Positions 1-8,850 of a stretch of DNA of 64,000 nucleotides are shown piece by piece. The stretch lies in contig CAWICB010000002.1 of NCBI GenBank assembly GCA_963834515.1, forward strand, positions 1 through 64,000, read 5' to 3'. Each line of letters begins with the position of its first letter. Position 1 is the first letter of the stretch. Origin of the DNA: RYN-230 sp963834515. Lineage in GTDB: Bacteria; Actinomycetota; Actinomycetes; Streptosporangiales; Streptosporangiaceae. The translations under genes and the position numbers were made by a program. The notes below the pieces were generated by a model, which made no database searches, was not told the DNA's origin, and worked only from the letters and a program-made list of their open reading frames with translations.

Positions 1-4
1 TCAT
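1..4 (-). CDS. Start of a minus-strand gene cut by the left edge
   Basis: An ATG on the minus strand (positions 4-2) is preceded by a strong Shine-Dalgarno sequence, GGAGGGG, at about 5 bases. Essentially all of the coding sequence lies outside the window, so no function can be given. It would be the next gene in the direction of the PPK2/DUF1269 genes and may belong to the same transcript. A second ATG at 131 with a purine-rich leader opens a short Arg-rich frame that also runs off the edge and is an alternative start. Confidence 0.3.
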
Positions 5-140
5 GGTTTCCCCTCCAGTCAGTGCGGCACGCTCGGCCGCTGGTCTTGGCCAGGCCCTCCGGTAATCGATCACCGCTCCGGGCTGGCGGCATCATCCTGC
101 GGCGGATGACCCGGCGGGACCTTGTTGTCATGTCCCTCCT

Positions 141-916
141 TCAGAACGGTGCCGGGATGTACCGGAACCCCAGGTCCGGCTCTGCGTAGCCGCCGGGGCG
201 CTGCCGCTTGGGCAGCGTGACATCGTGCGTCGTGAGCGGCTTATAGGGGACCTGGCTGAGCAGGTGGCTAATGATGTTGAGCCGGGCGCGTCGCTTGCTG
301 TCGCTGTGCGCGACGTACCACGGCGCCCAATCCGTGTCCGTGGCGGCGAACATCGCGTCCCTGGCCCGGGAGTAGTCGTACCACCGGCTGTAGGACTTCA
401 GGTCCAGGTCAGACAGCTTCCAGACCTTCCGCGGGTCGTGACGCGGCTCTCCAGCCGCCGGGTCTGCTCGTCCGCGCTGACCTCGAGCCAGTACTTCAGC
501 AGCAGGATCCCCGAGTCGGTCATGGCCTTCTCCACCCCGGGCACCAGCCCGAGGAACCGCTCGGTCTCCTCCGGCGTGCAGAAGCCCATGACCCGTTCCA
601 CGCCCGCCCGGTTGTACCAGCTCCGGTCGAAGATCACGACCTCGCCGGCCGCCGGGAAGTGCGCGACGTACCGCTGCAGGTACATTTCCGACTTCTCGCG
701 CTCGGTCGGCGCAGGCAGCGCGACCACCCGGAACACCCGCGGGCTGACCCGTTCGGTGATCCGCCTGATCGTGCCCCCTTTGCCGGCGGTGTCCCGGCCC
801 TCGAACACGACGCAGATCTTGGCCCCGGACGCCTTGACCCACTCCTGCATGGCAACCAGCTCGCCATGCAGGCCCCGCATCTGGCGCTCGTACTCCTTGC
901 GCTTCATCTTCTTCAT
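141..916 (-). pseudogene. ppk2: Polyphosphate kinase 2 family gene with one frameshift
   Basis: PPK2 enzymes transfer phosphate between polyphosphate and nucleotides. The first part (from 916) carries the Walker A GRDTAGKGGT (residues 40-49) and the lid/Walker B region FDRSWYNR (96-103). Near 441 the frame shifts: the expected ESR-x-HDPRKVWKLS continues one base out of register, and the C-terminal third (DLDLKSYSRWYDYSRARDAM and onward) runs to 141. Without the shift the protein is about 258 residues, normal for a single-domain PPK2. One missing base explains everything, so this may be a recent lesion or a sequencing error. It follows the DUF1269 gene on the same strand with a gap of about 9 bases, which suggests co-transcription. 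Confidence 0.85.
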
Positions 917-925
917 CGTGCGGGC

Positions 926-1432
926 TCATCCAGTCCCCTCGGCGGCCCCCGTCCCGTGCAGTGCTTCCTGGAGTTCCTTCTCGTCGTCCTTGGACAGCGA
1001 GGTCTTAAGCACCGTGCCGCCGTACCTGCTCATCGCCTCAACGGCCTTGTCCGGCGTGACCTTCTCCACCATCAGGAACAGCGCCGAGGTGCCCGGCTGG
1101 AGCATGCCACGGACCTGCTCCTGGAACTGCTTGTCGATGCTGGTCTTGGTGATCTTGCCCATCAGCGCGCCCATCCCGGCCCCGATGGCCAGGCCGAAGA
1201 CCGGGATGAAGAACAGCAGCCCGAACAGGAATCCCCAGAACATCCCCCAGGTGGCCCCCGCGCCGACCGCGTGATGGGTGGTGTTTACGTGGTAGCTGCC
1301 GTCCTTGTCGCGGACGATGACCGCGATCGCGTCCGGCTGGATGATCAGGTCCTGGGCCAGCCGGCGCGCCTCGTCGGCCGCTGCCGTCGCGGTCGCCTCG
1401 TCCGGGTAGCCAATGGCGATCAGGGTTGCCAT
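926..1432 (-). CDS. DUF1269 family membrane-associated protein
   Basis: A protein of 168 residues. The N-terminus (MATLIAIGYPDEATA) and the charged first third match DUF1269 proteins, which are often found with stress genes and have no settled function. A Gly-rich hydrophobic stretch around residues 57-90 looks like a membrane hairpin or glycine-zipper segment. The end (KVTPDKAVEAM and KTSLSKDDEKEL) is also typical of the family. The ATG at 1432 is chosen because AGGAGAAAGG precedes it and the family homology begins there; an upstream in-frame ATG at 1483 adds 17 residues that look unrelated. It is probably the first gene of a short operon with the PPK2 gene. Confidence 0.8.
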   Translation of the reverse strand: MATLIAIGYPDEATATAAADEARRLAQDLIIQPDAIAVIVRDKDGSYHVNTTHHAVGAGATWGMFWGFLFGLLFFIPVFGLAIGAGMGALMGKITKTSIDKQFQEQVRGMLQPGTSALFLMVEKVTPDKAVEAMSRYGGTVLKTSLSKDDEKELQEALHGTGAAEGTG

Positions 1433-1663
1433 GCATGTTTCCTTTCTCCTGGTGTTGATCTGCCTGGCCGAGAGTGGCCACAAGCCCGCTGGTTATGCCG
1501 GTGCCTCCATGATTTCCCAGCCGGCCACGGTGTTGCTGCCCGGCAGGCCGAACTGATGCGGCCCGTCAGACCCGGCCGCCCGGCCGGCCGGGCCGGGGCC
1601 TTTCCGGAAACGTCAACCTGACCCGTCATGGGGCCAGGCTGCCTGGGTCCCGCATCAGCGTCA

Positions 1664-1681
1664 ACACCCTTCCAGGGGTGA
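1664..1681. promoter_or_regulatory. Dyad ACACCC-N6-GGGTGA (site A of four)
   Basis: ACACCC-TTCCAG-GGGTGA lies between the LAL regulator relic (whose 3' end is at 1698) and the start of the DUF1269 gene, about 230 bases upstream of the latter. One base departs from the TCACCC half-site. Three further copies with the same 6-base spacer lie at 4492, 4834 and 8159. No known factor was identified. It reads as a protein-binding dyad, though a short hairpin is also possible. Confidence 0.5.
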
Positions 1682-1697
1682 TATGGACCGGAAGGGC

Positions 1698-4342
1698 TCA
1701 GAGCAGGCGCAGGTCCACCGCCCGCTCAATGGCTTCCGAACGGGACGCCACGCCGAGCTTCTGGTAGATGGACCGGAGCTGCGTCTTCACGGTGTTCCGC
1801 GATATGTACAGGGTGGCCGCGATCTGCAAGTACGTGCTGGTCGGCAGGAGCTTCAGGATGCGCAGCTCGGCGGCGGTCAGCGGCTCGGCGATCGTATGGT
1901 GACCGGGGGGCTGTCCGGCTGGGCAGCCCGCACGTCGAGCGCCGCGGCGATCACCCGTTCCAGGTACGGATCGGACCGCATCCGCGTCGCGTGCTCGACC
2001 AGGTAGCCGGTCACCTGAGGCGCGGTGCTGACGAGTGTGTTCACGAAGCCGCCGCGCCGGGCCCGGTGCAGGGCACCGCCCAGGATGCCGTCGGCGGTCG
2101 GGTCGCCGCGCTCGATGGCCGCCGCCGCCAGCAGTATCTGCCGGACCAGCGGGTCCCGGGTCGTCAGGCTGCCCAGCACCGGCGACTGGAGGTGCTCGTG
2201 CGCGGCCTGATGGTTGCCCGCGGCCAGTGCGATCCGGGCCAGCAGCAGGTGCGACGGGTGGCCGGCACCCCGGCCGCCAGTTCGCCGGCTGCTTGCGCGT
2301 CACCGAGCGCCAGGCGTATCTGGGCCTCGAGTTCGTCCGCCTGCGCCCACAGCGCGGCGCTGGGCTCGGCCACGCCCGCCGCGCCGCTGCCACCGTCGCC
2401 AGCGCCTTCGCGGGTCTGCCTGCGAGCGGCCCAGATCCGGGCCCGGTCGAGCAGTGTGAGGAACTCGAAGATGGGCCGTCCGGCCTCGGTTATCGCCAGC
2501 GCCCGCTCGGCCAGCCGCTCCGCGGCATCAGGTCCCGCCGCTCCAGCGCGAGGCCGGCCAGTACGCGCAGGTAATCCACGGTGAAGAAGTGCCGGTCGAA
2601 GCCCAGCCGCTGGGCTTCCCAGTGCGCGGCCGTGGCCGCCTCAGTGGCATCGGTCAGGCGGCCGGCCAGGAACCAGGCCAGCGCCCGGGCGCTGGGCACC
2701 AGGATCAGCCGGGTCGGCTCGGGCAGGCTCGGGCTGGGCCAGCGCGGCAGCGGCTTCGCGTTCCACCGCGGCGAAGTCGTCCAGGCATGGATAGACGCGG
2801 AGCAGGATCAGCGGGATCGCCACGCGCCACTCGTCGCTGAGCTGGGCCTGTTCCTGGATGGCTTGCGCGGTGCTCTGTGCCGCGGTCACGGCTTCGGTCA
2901 GCTGGCCGGTCTGCGCGTAGTGGAAGGCCCGCATGATCGCGAACCGGGCGGCCAGCCGCGACCCGGGCGGGATCGGTGGCTGGGCGTGCTCGATCGCGTC
3001 GAGGTATGCGCCGCCGCGCGCCAGCATCACCGGACAGCAGCAGGTCGGCGGCCAGCCCGAGCATCCGCTCCGGGGCGTCCGCCAGCAGCGCCGCGTCGAT
3101 CATGCTCACGTCCAGCGGGCTCGGCGCGACGGGGTCGCGCAGGAAGTCGGGTACCACCCGGTCCTGGAGCAGGGCCAGCGCCCGGTCGGACTGCCGCGCG
3201 GCCACGAAATGGCGGGTGGCCCGCCGGGTGTCACCGGCGGCTTCGAACCATTCGCCGGCCCGCAGGTGCAGGGCCCGCTCGCGGGCCGGATCCCGGGCCC
3301 GCAGTTCGGCCCGCAGCACCTGACGCACCAGATGGTGGTACCGGAAGCTCGTCCGCTCGTCATCGAGCGGCACCAGGAACAGGTTGGCCGCGTCGATCTC
3401 GCGCAGCATCGCCGCGGGGTCCGGCCGCTCGCTGACCGCGGCGCACGAGCCGGCGGTCAGCTCGCCGAGGATGGACGTGTCCAGCAGGAACTGGGCCAGC
3501 TCGGGCGGCTGCTGGTTGAGCACCTCGGCGATGAAGTACTCCGAGATCAGGTGGCTGCGGACATCCAGCGCCCGGGTCACCCGGGCCGGGTCATCGGTGG
3601 CGCGCAAGGACAGCGCCGCCATCTGCACGGCGGCGGCCCAGCCTTCGCTGCGCTGGTGCAGCAGGGCCAGCTCAGCAGCGGTCATCTCGACGCCGAAGTT
3701 GGCCAGCAGGCCACCGGTCTCGGCCAGCGACAGGGAGAGGTCATGATCGCGCAGCTCGCACAGCTCGCCGGCCAGCCGCAGCCGGTGCAGCCGGACCGGA
3801 GGGTCGTTGCGGCTGGCCAGCACCAGCTGGGCGTTCTCGGCCGGCCAGCTCTCGACCAGGTCGGTCATGTCGCCCGACACGGCGGTGGCGGCGGCCTGGA
3901 AGTCGTCCACGATGATGGCCATGCCTTCGGGCAGCTTCATGGCGTCGTTGGCCAGCAAGGCGGTCACGTCGGCCGACATGGCGCTGTCCAGGGCGAGCAG
4001 GTCGGCGGCATCGGCACCGAACTCTGGCACCACCGCCCGGGGGGCCTCGATGAAGGCCGACCAGAAGCGGACCGGGTCCGCGTCGGCCTGGTCGCAGGAG
4101 AGCCAGGAGGTGACACCAGGCGGCCTGGTTGCCGCCCAGCTTGACAGCAGCACGCTCTTGCCGGACCCAGCGGAGCCGACCACGGCAGTCAGCCGCTTGC
4201 CTGCCCCCGAGGTCAGCCGGTCATGCAGCAGGGGTCTGGCGACCAGCGTGCTGGGCAGCGTTGTCGGCCGGAACTTCGTCCGCGCGAAACCCCGCGCCTG
4301 GTGAAGTGCCGCGCTGTTCCGTGGAGCCCTCTGCCGAGGCAT
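1698..4342 (-). pseudogene. LuxR-family (LAL/MalT-type) ATP-dependent regulator, several frameshifts
   Basis: LAL regulators combine an N-terminal STAND ATPase, helical repeats and a C-terminal LuxR HTH. The intact first part starts at ATG 4342 (MPRQRAPR), has a P-loop GSAGSGKS at residues 56-63, the arm IIVDDFQ and the sensor LVLASRND. Near 3030 the frame changes (PERMLGLAADLLLSGDAG into ARGGAYLDAIEHAQPP). Further shifts occur near 2710, 2500, 2270 and 1900. The last piece (PLTAAELRILKLLPTSTYLQ and ISRNTVKTQLRSIYQKLG) is a good LuxR HTH ending at 1698. Full length would be about 880 residues, usual for the family. At least five shifts make loss of function likely, unless the read quality is poor here. 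Confidence 0.8.
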
Positions 4343-4491
4343 TTGTCCTGTTCTCTTCCTCACTTCCCGGGGCGGTTCGCCCAGGGTCGGTACATCTGCT
4401 ATACCCAGCGTGGCGCACGCTCCGGGATGCCACATCACTCACGCTGGATTAAATCAAAAGTAAAGGGACGGTAGCGGGCGCGTCGGCCTGG

Positions 4492-4509
4492 TCACCCTCG
4501 GGTGGGTGA
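4492..4509. promoter_or_regulatory. Dyad TCACCC-N6-GGGTGA (site B of four)
   Basis: A perfect TCACCC-TCGGGT-GGGTGA dyad in the gap between the divergent LAL relic (start 4342) and the small gene starting at 4547. It is 37 bases before that ATG, where an operator or activator site could act on the rightward transcript. Confidence 0.55.
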
Positions 4510-4546
4510 TGACGCTGCCGCCGTCACCAGGCACGATGGCTGGGAC

Positions 4547-4795
4547 ATGCAACCAGCGACAGTGAGACCTAACTCTGTGCAACCACGAACGTATGAGATC
4601 ACTTTCGTGGGCCAGGCAGGTGCCGCGGTCCGCGCGGAATTCGACGATTGCGAGGTCACCGTAGGGTCCGGTACGACCACTTTGCGGGCTGAGGTACCCG
4701 ATCAGGCCGCCCTGTGGGGGCTGGTGGAGCGGCTCAACGGGCTCCGCCTCGACGTGATCGACTTGCACCTCGTGGCGCCGCCACCCACACCGTAA
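4547..4795 (+). CDS. Small conserved-looking hypothetical protein
   Basis: An 82-residue soluble protein starting MQPATVRPNS. The pattern (YEITFVGQAGAAVRAEFDDC, then repeated short beta-type segments and a final LVERLNGLRLDVIDLHLV) suggests a small alpha/beta fold resembling the ACT/BON-like proteins of actinomycetes, but no family can be named with certainty. The ATG at 4547 is preferred over 4502 because the 4502 frame would begin inside the TCACCC-N6-GGGTGA dyad. It is followed 52 bases later by the SulP gene. Confidence 0.55.
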   Translation: MQPATVRPNSVQPRTYEITFVGQAGAAVRAEFDDCEVTVGSGTTTLRAEVPDQAALWGLVERLNGLRLDVIDLHLVAPPPTP

Positions 4796-4833
4796 CTGAT
4801 CTCACCCAGAACGCCGGGCCCGGCACCCGGCTT

Positions 4834-4851
4834 TCACCCCTGCGCGGGTGA
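4834..4851. promoter_or_regulatory. Dyad TCACCC-N6-GGGTGA (site C of four)
   Basis: A perfect TCACCC-CTGCGC-GGGTGA dyad overlapping the first possible SulP start (GTG 4848). If it is an operator, the true SulP start is more likely the in-frame GTG at 4887. A further isolated TCACCC half-site lies at 4802. Confidence 0.55.
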
Positions 4852-6689
4852 TGCGCCGGGGCCGCCCCGGGCGGGACACTACGGCCGTGGCGTCCGACCA
4901 CGGCTGGGGTGAGCTGTCCTTGTTCCGGGTGGTGCCGGGTTTGCAGGCGGTCTCGTCCTACCGGCGCGAGTGGCTGGGCAGGGACGTGGTCGCCGGGGTC
5001 GTGCTGACCACGCTGCTCGTCCCGCAGGGCATGGCGTACGCGGAACTGGCCGGGCTGCCGCCAATCACTGGCCTGTACACGTCCATCTTGTGCCTGCTCG
5101 GGTATGCGGTGTTCGGCCCGTCGCGGATCCTCGTCCTGGGCCCGGATTCCTCGCTCGGCCCGATGATCGCGGCCACCATCCTGCCGCTCATCGCCGCTAA
5201 CGGGGACGCCAAGCGGGCGGTCGCGCTGGCCTCGCTGCTCGCCATCATGGTGGCGGCGATCATGATCGTGGCGGCGGTGGCGAAGCTGGGCTTCATCGCC
5301 GACCTGATCTCCAAGCCGACGATGATCGGCTATATGAATGGCCTGGCGCTGACCATCCTGGTCGGCCAGCTGCCGAAGCTGTTCGGGTTCAAGACCGACG
5401 CCGAGGGCCTGATCAGCGAGACGGCCGCGTTCATCAGGGGGCTGGCCGACGGCAAAGCGGTGGCTGCCGCAGCGGCGGTCGGGATGGCCGGGATCGTGGT
5501 CATCGTGGTGCTGCAGCGCTGGCTGCCCAAGGTCCCGGCGGTGCTGATCATGGTGGTGGCGGCCATCGCCGCGACGTCGGTGTTCAGCCTGGCCGATCAC
5601 GGCGTCAGCCTGGTTGGGGTGCTGCCCAAAGGCTTCCCGCCGTTGACCATCCCGCACGTCCGCGCGTCCGACCTGGGGCCGCTGTTCGCAGGGGCGTTGG
5701 GCATCGCGCTTGTTTCGCTGGCCGACACCATCTCCACCGCCTCGGCGTTCGCGGCCCGCACCGGGCAGGAGATCCGCGGCAACCAGGAGATGATCGGCAT
5801 CGGCGTGGCCAACCTGGCCGCCGGGCTGTTCCAGGGCTTCCCGGTCAGCACCAGCGGGTCGCGCACCGCGGTAGCGGAGCGATCTGGCGCGAAGACCCAG
5901 CTGACCGGGGTTATCGGGGCCGCGCTGATCATCCTCATGATCGTGCTGGTGCCGGGCCTGTTCCGGAACCTGCCGCAGCCCGCGCTGGCCGCCGTGGTGA
6001 TCACCGCCTCGCTGTCCCTGGCCGACATCCCCGGGACAACACGGCTATGGCGGCAGCGCAAAGCGGAGTTCCTGCTGTCGGTCACCGCGTTCCTGGGCGT
6101 CGCGCTGCTCGGCGTGCTGCCCGGGATCGCGATCGCCGTCGCGCTGTCCATCCTCAACGTGTTCCGCCGGGCCTGGTGGCCCTATGACACCGAGCTCGGC
6201 CGGGTCGAGGGGCTGGCCGGCTACCACGACGTGCACACTCATCCTGACGCTGAGCACCTGCCCGGCCTGGTCATCTACCGGTTCGACGCACCGCTGTTCT
6301 TCGCCAACGCCACGACCTTCCGCGACCAGATCAGGCGCCTGGCCGCCACCGACCCACCGCCCCAGTGGATCCTGATCGCCGCCGAGCCGGTGACCGACGT
6401 GGACACCACCGCCGCCGATGTGCTGACCGGCCTGGACCAGGAGCTGAACACAAGCGGCATCAGCCTGGTGTTCGCCGAGCTCAAAGACCCGGTCCGGGAG
6501 AAAATCGAGCGCTACGGGCTCACCCGCACCATCGACCCGCGCCATTTCTTCCCCACGGTCGGGGCCGCGGTCGCCGCGTTCCGGGCTGAAACCGGGGCCA
6601 GCTGGGCCGAGACCGGCCCGCCGGGGCACCCGGGCTCAGCCGAGCAGGCCGGGACGCCCTCACAGCCACGGAGGAGTGCGGATCCGTGA
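4848..6689 (+). CDS. SulP family anion transporter with STAS domain
   Basis: SulP proteins move sulfate, bicarbonate or dicarboxylates through the inner membrane. This 613-residue protein has the family signature after the first helices (LLVPQGMAYAELAGLPPITG), about eleven hydrophobic segments, a conserved GSRTAVAERSGA stretch, and a cytoplasmic STAS domain over roughly the last 130 residues (LPGLVIYRFDAPLFFANA onward). Substrate cannot be read from sequence. The start is uncertain: GTG 4848 overlaps a dyad, while GTG 4887 (next residues ASDHGWGELS) is a good alternative. Its stop overlaps the next permease start by GTGA, so the two are translationally coupled. Confidence 0.9.
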   Translation: MMRRGRPGRDTTAVASDHGWGELSLFRVVPGLQAVSSYRREWLGRDVVAGVVLTTLLVPQGMAYAELAGLPPITGLYTSILCLLGYAVFGPSRILVLGPDSSLGPMIAATILPLIAANGDAKRAVALASLLAIMVAAIMIVAAVAKLGFIADLISKPTMIGYMNGLALTILVGQLPKLFGFKTDAEGLISETAAFIRGLADGKAVAAAAAVGMAGIVVIVVLQRWLPKVPAVLIMVVAAIAATSVFSLADHGVSLVGVLPKGFPPLTIPHVRASDLGPLFAGALGIALVSLADTISTASAFAARTGQEIRGNQEMIGIGVANLAAGLFQGFPVSTSGSRTAVAERSGAKTQLTGVIGAALIILMIVLVPGLFRNLPQPALAAVVITASLSLADIPGTTRLWRQRKAEFLLSVTAFLGVALLGVLPGIAIAVALSILNVFRRAWWPYDTELGRVEGLAGYHDVHTHPDAEHLPGLVIYRFDAPLFFANATTFRDQIRRLAATDPPPQWILIAAEPVTDVDTTAADVLTGLDQELNTSGISLVFAELKDPVREKIERYGLTRTIDPRHFFPTVGAAVAAFRAETGASWAETGPPGHPGSAEQAGTPSQPRRSADP

Positions 6690-8176
6690 GCACGCCGAGC
6701 CGGGCGGGAGCGCGGCACCGGGCCACCAGTGGCCAGCTGTCTCAGGGCCTGGCCCGGGGGGCCGTCGGGCCGGCCCGGGTCATCGCGTTCGGTGCCAGCA
6801 ACGTGGCCCCGGCCGGTGCGGTGGTAGCTGGGCTGGTCCTCGTGGTGTCGTACGCCGGGTTCGCGTCTCCGCTAGTCGTGCTGATCGCGTTCGCCGCGTC
6901 CCTGTGCTGCGCGAGCAGCGTCGCGGAATTCGCCCGGCGGCTGCCTTCGGCGGGCTCGCTGTACACCTACAACAGCCGCGGGCTGGGCCGGACCGGCGGG
7001 TTCCTGACCGGCTGGATGATGATCTTCGCTTACGCGCTGTACGTGCCCGCTGGGATCTCGCTGACCAGTGCTTACGCATCGCAGCTGATGGCCGGTACCC
7101 TGCACCGGGCAGTGAGTAGCTGGGTGCTGTTCCTGGTCATTCTCACGGCCGTCGTGCTGGTCGCTTACCTGGGGATCGGAACCTCCTCCGCCGTCGATCT
7201 GGTTCTGGTCGCGGGGGAGGTGGCGGTGATCGCGGCACTGGCCATCACGGTGCTGGTCAAGGCCGCTCCAGCGCATTTTTCGGCCGCGGTTGTCTCCCCG
7301 GCGTCGTCGCCGCACGGTCAGCTGTCCGACATCACCAACGCGATGATCTATGGCATCACCGCGTTCGCCGGCTTCGAGGCCGCCGCCACGCTCGGCGAGG
7401 AGGCACGGCACAGCCGCCGCTGCATCCCGGCCGGTATCTTCGGTGTCGTTGCCGCCACGGGACTTTTCTATCTCCTCGTGGTGGTCGCCGAGATGTTCGG
7501 CGCCGGCCGGAGCGGAATCCCCAGCATGGTCGCGCAGCGAAACCCGCTCGGCTATCTCACCAGCCATTACTGGTCGCCGTCGGCGCTGTGGGCCATCCAG
7601 GTGGTGATCGTGCTCACCGGTCTGGGCTTCGTCGTAGCCGCGCTCAACGTGACCATCCGGGTCCTGTTCGCCATGGGCCGCGAACGAGCGCTGCCCGGGG
7701 CATTCGCCCGGCTGTCCAGCCGCCGCACCCCGGTGACAGCGATTGGGTGTATCGCCCTGCTCGCGCTGCTGCTCGGGCTGCCGTTGACGTACCTGACTGG
7801 CGGCGCGGCGGCGTTCGGATATCTGGCCGGGGCCGGTGGGCTGGCTGTGGTGCTCGTCTACCTCGCCCTGAACATCGGGGTCATCCGCGCGTTCCGCACC
7901 GAGTTCCGCGGCGAGTTCCGGATCTGGCGGCACCTGCTGGTGCCCGCCGCGGCCGCCATCATGTTCACGTTTCCGCTGTGGGGGATCCTGCATCCGCAAG
8001 TGCACCGGCCGGCGGACCTGCTGCCGTTCACGGCGTTCGGCTGGCTCGCCCTGGGCGCCGTTGCCGCCGCCTTCCTCCGGGCCAGGCGCCCCGGCCGTTT
8101 CGCCGCCCTGGGCCGGGTTTTCGCGGTCAGGGGCGCTGGCCGGGAGGGGGCGCTGAAATCACCCTCTGAGGGGTGA
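6686..8176 (+). CDS. APC family amino acid/polyamine-type permease
   Basis: A 496-residue membrane protein with about twelve hydrophobic segments. The first helix (ARVIAFGASNVAPAGAVVAG) and the segment AFAGFEAAATLGEEARHSRR are typical of the amino acid-polyamine-organocation family, in which that region carries the substrate-gating helix and the GEE loop. The substrate is unknown. It begins with a GTG that overlaps the SulP stop by four bases, so the two genes are one operon. The stop codon TGA lies inside dyad site D. An N-terminal basic stretch (SRAGARHRATS) precedes the first helix. Confidence 0.85.
   Translation: MSTPSRAGARHRATSGQLSQGLARGAVGPARVIAFGASNVAPAGAVVAGLVLVVSYAGFASPLVVLIAFAASLCCASSVAEFARRLPSAGSLYTYNSRGLGRTGGFLTGWMMIFAYALYVPAGISLTSAYASQLMAGTLHRAVSSWVLFLVILTAVVLVAYLGIGTSSAVDLVLVAGEVAVIAALAITVLVKAAPAHFSAAVVSPASSPHGQLSDITNAMIYGITAFAGFEAAATLGEEARHSRRCIPAGIFGVVAATGLFYLLVVVAEMFGAGRSGIPSMVAQRNPLGYLTSHYWSPSALWAIQVVIVLTGLGFVVAALNVTIRVLFAMGRERALPGAFARLSSRRTPVTAIGCIALLALLLGLPLTYLTGGAAAFGYLAGAGGLAVVLVYLALNIGVIRAFRTEFRGEFRIWRHLLVPAAAAIMFTFPLWGILHPQVHRPADLLPFTAFGWLALGAVAAAFLRARRPGRFAALGRVFAVRGAGREGALKSPSEG
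8159..8176. promoter_or_regulatory. Dyad TCACCC-N6-GGGTGA (site D of four)
   Basis: A perfect TCACCC-TCTGAG-GGGTGA dyad. Its last three bases are the stop codon of the APC permease, and it is about 90 bases upstream of the DUF7144 gene. With an inner TCTGAG it can also fold as a short GC-rich hairpin, but there is no T-tract, so a protein site is favoured over a terminator. Confidence 0.5.
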
Positions 8177-8266
8177 GGACGCCCCAGGCCATGCGAAACA
8201 TGATTACCGCGCAGCCCCGCCGGACCATCAGGGTGAGCGCCGGGCGGTACGGCATAGGAGGCCACC

Positions 8267-8692
8267 ATGACATCGGCAACTGTCAAGCCGTCCAGCGGCA
8301 CCGGCGGGCACCGCATACAAGGCCACGGCCTGCTCATCTTGGCGTCGGTCCTGCTGATGGTGCTGGGCTTGTTCAACCTGCTGGACGGTATCTCGGCGGT
8401 GGCCAGGTCGCACGTGTTCATCGCCAACGCGCACTACGTGGTCGGCGACTTGCGCACCTGGGGGTGGATCGCGCTCATCTTCGGCGTGCTGCAAATCCTG
8501 GCCGGAGTCGGGGTGCTGACCGGCAACCAGGTCGCCCGCTGGTTCGGCGTGGCGGTGGTCGGGCTCAATGCCTTGGGACAGTTCTTCTTCATCCCGGGCT
8601 ACCCGTTCTGGTCTCTGACCATCATTGCGGTGGACATGGTCGCGCTGTACGCGCTGTGCGTCTACGGCAGCCGTTCCAACGTGACCGCATAG
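8267..8692 (+). CDS. DUF7144-type small integral membrane protein
   Basis: A 141-residue protein with four hydrophobic segments. The pattern GLFNLLDGISAVARSHVFIA then GWIALIFGVLQILAGVGVL and RWFGVAVVGLNALGQFFFI is characteristic of the actinobacterial DUF7144 (formerly unnamed DoxX-like) family; function is unknown. The ATG follows AGGAGG at 5 bases, a strong initiation site. It stands alone between two transporter genes and has one of the repeated dyads in its upstream region, so it may be stress-regulated. Confidence 0.85.
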   Translation: MTSATVKPSSGTGGHRIQGHGLLILASVLLMVLGLFNLLDGISAVARSHVFIANAHYVVGDLRTWGWIALIFGVLQILAGVGVLTGNQVARWFGVAVVGLNALGQFFFIPGYPFWSLTIIAVDMVALYALCVYGSRSNVTA

Positions 8693-8850
8693 CGGGTCAT
8701 CGACATCAACCAGGAATTGGCCGTCCGGGGCATGGCACCGCCGCCTCCGCCATATCCGGGGCCGTACCCGGTCGTGGCGGGCGTGACCGCAGATGAGAAG
8801 CACCTCGACCGCCAGCACCGGCGGCCTGCCCCGGCGAGGGTGACAGGCCG

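Noticed and set aside
8826..8843. Fifth copy of the GGGTGA dyad before the MFS gene
   Set aside because: Only the right half-site is intact; the left six bases match at three positions, so it is not counted.
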